Source of the DNA: Pseudomonadota bacterium
GTDB taxonomy: Bacteria > Pseudomonadota > Gammaproteobacteria > Enterobacterales > Enterobacteriaceae
Length of the DNA stretch: 11,353 bases
Assembly (NCBI GenBank): GCA_023425455.1
Contig: JAFACP010000153.1
Coordinates: forward strand, 1-11,353
Direction of reading: 5' to 3'
Within the stretch, counting starts at the first letter, position 1, and every line of letters begins with the position of its first letter. Both the position numbers and the translations under genes were made by a program. Positions 7,192-11,353 of the stretch are shown in pieces. The notes under the pieces are model-generated. The model was not told the origin of the DNA. It searched no databases and saw nothing but the letters and a program-made list of their open reading frames with translations.

Positions 7192-7680
7192 TTATTTTCG
7201 CCCAGCTTTTCCATCATGCGGGCCGAAAAATTGCGGCGGGTGGTCTACCCAGCGATCCTCACGCGTCGCGGCGTACTCGGGGTTCAGCGGATAGTAGATA
7301 CGGTTATGCCTCTTGTTCGCCTCACCGACCATCAGTAAGCGCACCTCTTCTGCGGTGTTGTTGATAAAGGTATGACAGACGCCGGTCCCGGCAGGAAATC
7401 CGACGCTATCACCCGGCTCCAGCTTCCACAAATAGCCGTTAATCCACGCCTCGGGGTACCCTTCCAGCACGTAGATAAACTCTTCTTCATCGCTTTCCGC
7501 GTGCGGATAAGAGGTTCGACGCCCGGGCGGCAGCCTCTCATGGTGAATGCCGATACGGCCCAGCCCCAGTTTTCTGGCCAGCGGCGCGCCAATGGAAAAA
7601 CGCTCGTTGCTGTCGGGGTAAGTTGCCTCATCAGCGCCTTCCACATCACGCCAGTGACGAATACAGTCAGGTCTTTTCAT
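7192..7680 (-). CDS. Cupin-domain protein of unknown substrate
   Basis: A 162-residue single-domain cupin, probably cytoplasmic. Cupin motif 1 is GRRTSYPHAESDEEEFIYVLEG (53-74), split here as GRRTSYPHAE plus SDEEEFIYVLEG. The usual HxH is HxE (H60, E62), followed by E66/E67. Motif 2 is PGDSVGFPAGTGVCHTFINN (89-108) with H103. H60, the glutamates and H103 could bind a metal. The C-terminus (NRIYYPLNPE, then DRWVDHPPQFFG) is typical of a small uncharacterised cupin family seen in proteobacteria. I chose ATG 7678-7680, which has GGGA at a suitable distance; a GTG 13 codons upstream is less convincing. It is divergent from zur and upstream of the TraF-like gene. The reaction is unknown, and a sugar-isomerase-like or dioxygenase-like role cannot be told apart. 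Confidence 0.85.
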   Translation of the reverse strand: MKRPDCIRHWRDVEGADEATYPDSNERFSIGAPLARKLGLGRIGIHHERLPPGRRTSYPHAESDEEEFIYVLEGYPEAWINGYLWKLEPGDSVGFPAGTGVCHTFINNTAEEVRLLMVGEANKRHNRIYYPLNPEYAATREDRWVDHPPQFFGPHDGKAGRK

Positions 7681-7709
7681 CGTTAATTTCCCGGTATTGC
7701 GATGCGTCA

Positions 7710-7718
7710 GGTATAGCA
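7710..7718 (-). promoter_or_regulatory. Possible extended -10 promoter of the cupin gene
   Basis: The minus strand reads TGCTATACC, an extended -10 TG with TATACC (four of six matches), about 30 nt upstream of the ATG. No -35 is recognisable at the proper distance. It lies in the 116-nt divergent gap shared with zur. Confidence 0.3.
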
Positions 7719-7796
7719 CAGCCTGGCAGCTCTCGGCGTTTTTAACAGAACATGATAAAGTGACGGCTTTCCATCCTATATCATCCGAGGTGCTCT

Positions 7797-8312
7797 ATGG
7801 ATAAGACCACAACGCAAGAGCTGCTGGCGCAGGCTGAAAAGCTGTGTGCGCAACGCAATGTGCGCCTGACTCCGCAGCGCCTTGAAGTGTTACGCCTGAT
7901 GAGCCTGCAGCAGGGCGCCATCAGCGCCTACGACTTGCTCGATCTGCTGCGGGTCAATGAGCCGCAGGCAAAGCCCCCGACCGTTTACCGGGCGCTGGAT
8001 TTCCTGCTGGAACAAGGATTTGTGCACAAGGTGGAATCGACAAACAGCTACGTGTTGTGTCACCTGTTCGATCAGCCGACCCATACGTCCGCCATGTTTA
8101 TCTGCGACCGCTGCGGCGTGGTCAAAGAAGAGTGTGCTGAAGGGGTGGAAGATATTATGCATTCCCTGGCGGCCAAAATGGGCTTTGCCCTGCGTCATAA
8201 CGTGATTGAAGCCCACGGTCTGTGTTCGGCCTGCGTGGAGGTGGAGTCCTGTAACCATCAGGATGCCTGCCAGCACGATCACTCGATCCTCGTGAAGAAG
8301 AAACCGCGCTAA
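7797..8312 (+). CDS. zur: Zinc uptake regulator Zur (Fur family)
   Basis: A dimeric zinc-sensing repressor that, with zinc bound, shuts off znuABC and other zinc-acquisition genes. The 171-residue length equals E. coli Zur. The N-terminal winged helix includes NVRLTPQRLEVLRLM (21-35) and the recognition region PPTVYRALDFL (60-70). All zinc ligands known from E. coli Zur are present: the structural site C103, C106, C143, C146 and the sensing site H77, C88, H96, E111. The C-terminal tail adds C152, H154, C158, H160 and H162. The start ATG has GAGG 6 nt upstream. It stands alone on the plus strand, divergent from the cupin and convergent with yjbJ. I do not see a Zur box in its own promoter region. 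Confidence 0.97.
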   Translation: MDKTTTQELLAQAEKLCAQRNVRLTPQRLEVLRLMSLQQGAISAYDLLDLLRVNEPQAKPPTVYRALDFLLEQGFVHKVESTNSYVLCHLFDQPTHTSAMFICDRCGVVKEECAEGVEDIMHSLAAKMGFALRHNVIEAHGLCSACVEVESCNHQDACQHDHSILVKKKPR

Positions 8313-8313
8313 C

Positions 8314-8343
8314 GACAAAAGAGAGGGCGGCCTGTAGCCGCCC
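8314..8343 (-). terminator. Probable yjbJ terminator (zur/yjbJ convergence)
   Basis: A perfect 7-bp GC-rich stem GGGCGGC/GCCGCCC (8325-8331 and 8337-8343) with a 5-nt loop. On the minus strand it is followed by TCTCTTTTGTC, a moderate U-tract, so it best serves yjbJ. On the plus strand the following bases are ATGGGG, so it is a poor terminator for zur unless rho or the hairpin alone suffices. A second small hairpin CGGGT-AAG-ACCCG lies at 8368-8380. Confidence 0.7.
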
Positions 8344-8381
8344 ATGGGGAGTACGTCCTTGTACTTACGGGTAAGACCCGG

Positions 8382-8591
8382 TTACCAGCGGTAGTTGTTA
8401 CGTTTTTCCCAGTCATTCACTTCTTTCTCTGCCTGGTCTTTCGCATAGCCGTAACGTTCCTGGATTTTGCCGACAAGCTGATCGCGTTTGCCTTCAATGA
8501 CGGTGATATCGTCATCAGTCAGCTTACCCCACTGCTCTTTCGCTTTACCTTTGAACTGCTTCCAGTTGCCGCTGATTTCGTCTTTATTCAT
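8382..8591 (-). CDS. yjbJ: CsbD-family stress protein YjbJ
   Basis: A 69-residue, highly charged, helical CsbD-like protein of unknown biochemical function, abundant in stationary-phase and osmotically stressed E. coli. The family signature NWKQFKGKAKEQWGKLTDDD sits near the N-terminus, followed by GKRDQLVGKIQERYGYAKDQAEKEV and the WEKRNNYRW end. There is no signal peptide or membrane segment. Two ATGs lie in tandem (8592-8594 and 8589-8591). I chose the second, because the ribosome site GAGGAG ends only 3 nt before the first but 6 nt before the second, and E. coli YjbJ begins MNKDE. The gene follows dinF with a 122-nt gap that holds its own promoter. Confidence 0.94.
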   Translation of the reverse strand: MNKDEISGNWKQFKGKAKEQWGKLTDDDITVIEGKRDQLVGKIQERYGYAKDQAEKEVNDWEKRNNYRW

Positions 8592-8622
8592 CATCGTCTC
8601 CTCGTGCTAAGCGTCTGGTCTT

Positions 8623-8637
8623 AACGTCCGTGACGTT
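8623..8637 (-). repeat. Small hairpin in the yjbJ leader
   Basis: AACGTC (8623-8628), loop of 3, GACGTT (8632-8637) form a perfect 6-bp inverted repeat about 30 nt upstream of the yjbJ ribosome site. It lies inside the predicted untranslated leader, so it may affect message stability or translation. Confidence 0.5.
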
Positions 8638-8660
8638 CTTTTCTGCTGGACGTGATAATT

Positions 8661-8667
8661 ATTGTAG
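8661..8667 (-). promoter_or_regulatory. Candidate sigma-S type -10 of yjbJ
   Basis: The minus strand reads CTACAAT: TACAAT is a five-of-six match to the -10, with the C just upstream that favours RpoS. There is no consensus -35. This fits the reported stationary-phase/osmotic induction of yjbJ in E. coli. The predicted leader is about 60 nt. Confidence 0.5.
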
Positions 8668-8683
8668 TTAAGGATTCGGCAGT

Positions 8684-8704
8684 AAGATTCACATTCGGAA
8701 TCTT
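8684..8704. repeat. Inverted repeat between dinF stop and yjbJ promoter
   Basis: AAGATTC (8684-8690), 7-nt spacer, GAATCTT (8698-8704): a perfect 7-bp dyad. It begins 9 nt after the dinF stop and its left arm lies at the -35 position of the yjbJ promoter. There is no U-tract on the minus strand, so it is a poor terminator and could instead be an operator. Confidence 0.55.
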
Positions 8705-8713
8705 TAACCATCG

Positions 8714-10045
8714 CTAAGCGTCCTGGCCTGAGGTGAACCAGGTATTGTTTCGCCAGTGACGGTGCCAGATAAACGCCAGCGACAGGCCGCGCAACGCAAG
8801 GAAGACCGCCAGCGCCAGCCAGAGTCCGTGGTTGCCGAGGAATGGGATAGTGAGCAGCGTCAGCGCAAATCCTGCAGCAGCCACCGCCATGCTGTTGCGC
8901 ATCTCTGCACCGCGTGTGGCACCAATAAACATGCCATCCAGCAGATAACACCATACCCCCACCACCGGCAGGATCACCTGCCAGATAATATAGTGATGCG
9001 CCAGCTCGCGTAGGGCGGGCAGCGACGTGAGCAGGGCGATGATGGACTCACCAAAGCAGGCATACACCAGCGCGAAGGCCAGTGCCACCAGGCCCGCCTG
9101 TCGACAGGCGGCACGCCATACCGCGCGAAGCTGGCCGCTTTCTCTCGCGCCAAAGGCCTGCCCGGAGTGCGCTTCAACGGCATAGGCAAAACCATCCAGC
9201 GCATAGGCGGTAAAGGTCAGCAGGGTCATTAGCACCGCGTTGACGGCGACAATCTCAGGCCCCAGCCGCGCACCAAATACCGTCAGCGCGCCAAAGCAGA
9301 GCTGCAGCAAAAACGAACGCAGCATGATATCGCGGTTCAGTGCCAGCAATTTACGGATGTTGCCACGCCAGGCCGTTTTCAGCAGGGAGAGCGAGATCCC
9401 ACGCATCACCAGCACGCGCCAGACCAGCCACAGCCCGAGAATAAATGTGCCGTATTCCGCCGCCACCGTCGCCAGCGCGGCCCCCTGCACGTTCATCTGC
9501 AGTCCAATGACCAGCCAGAAATCGAGGATGATATTGAGAAGGTTGCCGACTACCAGCAGTATGACAGGCGCCCGGGCGTACTGAACCCCCAACAGCCAGC
9601 CCAGCAGGACCAGGTTCGCCAGCGAGGCAGGCGCGCTGAGCCAGCGGATCGCAAGGAAGCGCTGCGCCTGCTCGAGCACCGCATCACTGCCGCCAACAAT
9701 ATGCAGCGCCAGGGCAATTAACGGTGCGCGCAACAGGACGATGATCCCCCCGGCCGCCAGTGCCAGAATCAGCGGCTGTACCAGCGCACGAGCGAGACGA
9801 AGAGGATCTTTAGCGCCAAAAGCCTGCGCCGTCAGGCCAGTGGTGCTCATGCGCAAAAAGAGCAGCAGCATAAAGAGAAAACTGGTCGCCGTTGCGCCAA
9901 TCGCTACGCCGCCGAGGTAGACTGACGAATCAAGATGACCAATCACCGCCGTATCCACCAGCCCTAACAGAGGCACGGTAATATTGGAAAATATCATCGG
10001 CAGCGCAAGACGCCACAGCGCCTTATCAGAAGCAGTCAGCAGCAT
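8714..10045 (-). CDS. dinF: DNA-damage-inducible MATE-family transporter DinF
   Basis: A 443-residue inner-membrane protein of the MATE family (Na+/H+-coupled multidrug/organic-cation exporters), linked in E. coli to SOS induction and protection from oxidative stress and bile salts. It has about 12 hydrophobic segments in two halves. The first opens with ALPMIFSNITVPLLGLVDTAVIGHL and includes RMSTTGLTAQAFGA; the second has TAYALDGFAYAVEAHSGQAFGAR and LPVVGVWCYLLDGMFIGATR. It is a little shorter than the E. coli protein, mostly at the N-terminus where the start is uncertain. ATG 10043-10045 has only a weak ribosome site, which suggests coupling or low translation. It lies 63 nt downstream of lexA, from which it is separated by a strong hairpin, and should be cotranscribed from the LexA-controlled promoter. 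Confidence 0.95.
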   Translation of the reverse strand: MLLTASDKALWRLALPMIFSNITVPLLGLVDTAVIGHLDSSVYLGGVAIGATATSFLFMLLLFLRMSTTGLTAQAFGAKDPLRLARALVQPLILALAAGGIIVLLRAPLIALALHIVGGSDAVLEQAQRFLAIRWLSAPASLANLVLLGWLLGVQYARAPVILLVVGNLLNIILDFWLVIGLQMNVQGAALATVAAEYGTFILGLWLVWRVLVMRGISLSLLKTAWRGNIRKLLALNRDIMLRSFLLQLCFGALTVFGARLGPEIVAVNAVLMTLLTFTAYALDGFAYAVEAHSGQAFGARESGQLRAVWRAACRQAGLVALAFALVYACFGESIIALLTSLPALRELAHHYIIWQVILPVVGVWCYLLDGMFIGATRGAEMRNSMAVAAAGFALTLLTIPFLGNHGLWLALAVFLALRGLSLAFIWHRHWRNNTWFTSGQDA

Positions 10046-10071
10046 GAGAGAATACCGGGAAAGGAAAGGAC

Positions 10072-10099
10072 GACAGGCCGCGGGATTCCGCAGCCTGTC
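10072..10099 (-). other. Intercistronic hairpin between lexA and dinF
   Basis: On the minus strand GACAGGC-T-GCGG pairs with CCGC-G-GCCTGTC around the loop AATC, giving a 12-bp stem with one U-G wobble. It begins 9 nt after the lexA stop. The bases that follow (GTCCTTTCCTTTCCC) are pyrimidine-rich but not a true U-run. It may be a leaky terminator or a barrier to 3' exonucleases that sets the lexA:dinF message ratio. Confidence 0.75.
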
Positions 10100-10108
10100 A
10101 GAAAGAGA

Positions 10109-10717
10109 TTACAGCCATTCACCGTTGCGGATAACGCCCACCGCCAGACCTTCAATCGAGAAGCTCTGTTCACGCAGATCCACCACGATAGGTGAGAACT
10201 CGCTGTTTTCAGGCAGCAACTGCACGGTGTTGCCCTGTTTTTTCAGGCGCTTAACGGTGACTTCATCATCGATGCGCGCGACAACGACCTGCCCGTTGCG
10301 CACATCCTGCGTTTTATGCACCGCCAGCAGGTCGCCGTCGAGAATGCCGATATCCTTCATGGACATTCCGCTGACGCGCAGCAGGAAATCCGCACTCGGC
10401 TTAAACATGCCAGGATCGACCTGATAGTGGCCTTCAATGTGCTGCTGCGCCAGCAGAGGTTCACCTGCGGCCACACGCCCCACCAGCGGAATACCAGACT
10501 CTTCTTCGACCAGCAGGCGGATACCGCGCGACGCGCCAGAGACAATTTCAATCACGCCTTTACGCGCCAGCGCTTTCAGGTGTTCCTCGGCAGCGTTCGG
10601 AGAACGGAAGCCCAGACGCTGAGCGATTTCCGCACGCGTGGGTGGCATACCCGTCTGGCCGATATGATCCCGGATGAGATCAAACACCTCTTGCTGCCTG
10701 GTCGTTAACGCTTTCAT
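10109..10717 (-). CDS. lexA: SOS repressor LexA
   Basis: The autorepressor of the SOS regulon; RecA filaments on single-stranded DNA trigger its self-cleavage. The 202-residue length equals E. coli LexA. The winged-helix DNA-binding domain covers about 1-70 with recognition helix [12 protein letters not shown] (39-50). The cleavage bond A84-G85 lies in RVAAGEP, and the catalytic dyad S119 (SGMS) and K156 (TVKRL) are present. ATG 10715-10717 follows a purine-rich GGGGGCGGA. Its promoter carries two LexA boxes and gives negative autoregulation. dgkA lies upstream on the same strand without a clear terminator between, and dinF follows. Confidence 0.98.
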   Translation of the reverse strand: MKALTTRQQEVFDLIRDHIGQTGMPPTRAEIAQRLGFRSPNAAEEHLKALARKGVIEIVSGASRGIRLLVEEESGIPLVGRVAAGEPLLAQQHIEGHYQVDPGMFKPSADFLLRVSGMSMKDIGILDGDLLAVHKTQDVRNGQVVVARIDDEVTVKRLKKQGNTVQLLPENSEFSPIVVDLREQSFSIEGLAVGVIRNGEWL

Positions 10718-10725
10718 TCCGCCCC

Positions 10726-10741
10726 CTGGGTGTATATACAG
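10726..10741 (-). promoter_or_regulatory. LexA box, proximal to lexA
   Basis: The minus strand reads CTGTATATACACCCAG, the SOS-box form CTGT-N8-ACAG with one mismatch (CCAG). It lies just upstream of the lexA ribosome site. Its centre is 21 bp from the distal box, so both are on the same helical face. Confidence 0.95.
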
Positions 10742-10746
10742 TTATG

Positions 10747-10762
10747 CTGTGAGTATATACAG
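10747..10762 (-). promoter_or_regulatory. LexA box, distal to lexA
   Basis: The minus strand reads CTGTATATACTCACAG, a perfect CTGT-N8-ACAG SOS box. It covers the -10 region of the lexA promoter, so LexA binding should block polymerase. Confidence 0.97.
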
Positions 10763-10780
10763 TCAAAGGTGAATTTGGAA
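10752..10780 (-). promoter_or_regulatory. lexA promoter
   Basis: TTCCAA (-35, 10775-10780) and TATACT (-10, 10752-10757) are separated by exactly 17 nt on the minus strand. This is the same pair of hexamers I recall for the E. coli lexA promoter. The -10 lies inside the distal LexA box. Confidence 0.9.
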
Positions 10781-10825
10781 CCAAAAACTGCACAAAAAAC
10801 CAGGGACTTAATTATTCTTCGAGGC

Positions 10826-11194
10826 TCATCGGAAATGTGACCAAAGCAGCGTGCCCCAGGTGATGAGCGCGGTGATAATCGCCAGCAGTACCGCTGCGGA
10901 CCCCATATCCTTCGCGCGGCCAGAAAGCTCATGGAAATCCGAACCAATACGGTCCACCACCGCCTCAATCGCACTATTGAGAATTTCCACTATCATCACC
11001 AACAGGACGGAACCGATAAGCAGTACGCGGGTTATCGCATCAACATCAAGGAAACAGGCGACAATAACCGCGACGATAGCGGCGACGCCTTCCTGACGGA
11101 AAGCAGCTTCATTGAGCCACGCGGCACGGAAACCTTTCCATGAATAGCCGGCAGCTTTGATGATTCGGGTTAACCCAGTGGTATTATTGGCCAT
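10826..11194 (-). CDS. dgkA: Diacylglycerol kinase DgkA
   Basis: A trimeric inner-membrane enzyme that phosphorylates diacylglycerol with ATP, recycling the diacylglycerol released during membrane-derived oligosaccharide synthesis. The 122-residue length equals E. coli DgkA. It has three transmembrane helices (about 35-50, 54-76 and 98-118). The active-site residues E70, N73 and E77 are in VEILNSAIEAVVDRIG, and K95/D96 are in SGRAKDMGSA (one less when the initiator Met is removed). The start has AAAGG upstream, inside a small hairpin. It is divergent from plsB, which makes the next step of phospholipid synthesis, and lies upstream of lexA on the same strand with a 108-nt gap and no obvious terminator. 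Confidence 0.97.
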   Translation of the reverse strand: MANNTTGLTRIIKAAGYSWKGFRAAWLNEAAFRQEGVAAIVAVIVACFLDVDAITRVLLIGSVLLVMIVEILNSAIEAVVDRIGSDFHELSGRAKDMGSAAVLLAIITALITWGTLLWSHFR

Positions 11195-11209
11195 TAAAAG
11201 AACCTTTTA
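11195..11209 (-). repeat. Hairpin covering the dgkA ribosome site
   Basis: TAAAAG (11195-11200), AAC, CTTTTA (11204-11209) is a perfect 6-bp inverted repeat. On the dgkA message it abuts the AUG and includes the AAAGG ribosome site. It is AU-rich and weak, so any effect on translation would be modest. Confidence 0.4.
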
Positions 11210-11227
11210 TCGGAAATAGCGTCAGTA

Positions 11228-11233
11228 ACTATA
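11228..11233 (-). promoter_or_regulatory. Possible -10 of dgkA
   Basis: The minus strand reads TATAGT (five of six matches to the -10) about 33 nt upstream of the dgkA ATG. No recognisable -35 is present at 16-18 nt. Confidence 0.35.
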
Positions 11234-11276
11234 GCCGTAGCGCAGTTTACTACAGCCTGAAGGTATGACGGGTAAC

Positions 11277-11302
11277 AACAGAAATTTTGCGCGCTTTCTG
11301 TT
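11277..11302. repeat. Inverted repeat in the dgkA-plsB divergent region
   Basis: AACAGAAA (11277-11284), 10-nt spacer TTTTGCGCGC, TTTCTGTT (11295-11302): a perfect 8-bp dyad about 50 nt upstream of the plsB start. There is no U-tract on either strand, so it is more like an operator or leader structure than a terminator. Confidence 0.6.
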
Positions 11303-11349
11303 ATCCTTGCGCCGCAATTGCATTATTAACCAGAGGCTTTACATCGTTT

Positions 11350-11353
11350 ATGT
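11350..11353 (+). CDS. plsB: Start of plsB (glycerol-3-phosphate acyltransferase), 4 bases only
   Basis: The window ends with ATG T. In E. coli the gene divergent from dgkA is plsB, whose protein starts MSGWPRIYYK and whose sequence just before the ATG I recall as similar. A purine-rich AGAGG (11332-11336) lies upstream, somewhat far from the ATG. The call rests on gene order and the start context, since almost none of the coding sequence is present. Confidence 0.55.

Overview
This window looks like core chromosome of an enterobacterium (family Enterobacteriaceae). The order tyrB-alr-dnaB / qor / pspG-dusA ... zur / yjbJ-dinF-lexA-dgkA / plsB matches the E. coli K-12 map (here inverted), and the proteins are nearly colinear with my memory of the K-12 proteins. 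Two genes between zur and dusA (a TraF-like outer-membrane protein and a cupin) differ from the K-12 arrangement as I recall it. This points to a relative such as Enterobacter, Klebsiella or Citrobacter rather than E. coli itself. The genus cannot be fixed from the sequence alone.

Layout from left to right. The minus strand carries the 5' part of tyrB (cut by the window edge), then alr and dnaB; dnaB and alr are only 9 nt apart and probably cotranscribed. qor is divergent from dnaB and ends at a strong, nearly symmetric terminator. On the minus strand dusA ends at its own terminator, after which pspG starts from a clear sigma-54 promoter. Upstream of dusA is the TraF-like outer-membrane protein, with its own terminator, and then a small cupin gene divergent from zur. 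zur is convergent with yjbJ. Next come dinF, lexA and dgkA, all on the minus strand. lexA has two textbook LexA boxes and its classical promoter, and dinF follows it after a long intercistronic hairpin. The last 4 bases are the apparent start of plsB, divergent from dgkA.

Functional themes are amino-acid and cell-wall supply (TyrB, Alr), replication (DnaB), envelope stress and lipid metabolism (PspG, DgkA, PlsB), tRNA modification (DusA), zinc homeostasis (Zur), and the SOS response (LexA, DinF). There is no stretch above 300 bases without a gene; the longest gaps are about 170 nt (7021-7191) and 155 nt (11195-11349). I see no tRNA, rRNA, CRISPR array, insertion sequence or prophage.

Most of the window is well-known biology. 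The best leads for something less described are the TraF-like gene with a Zur-box-like palindrome and 21-bp-phased direct repeats just upstream, the accessory cupin beside zur, and several inverted repeats at promoters (yjbJ, dgkA-plsB).
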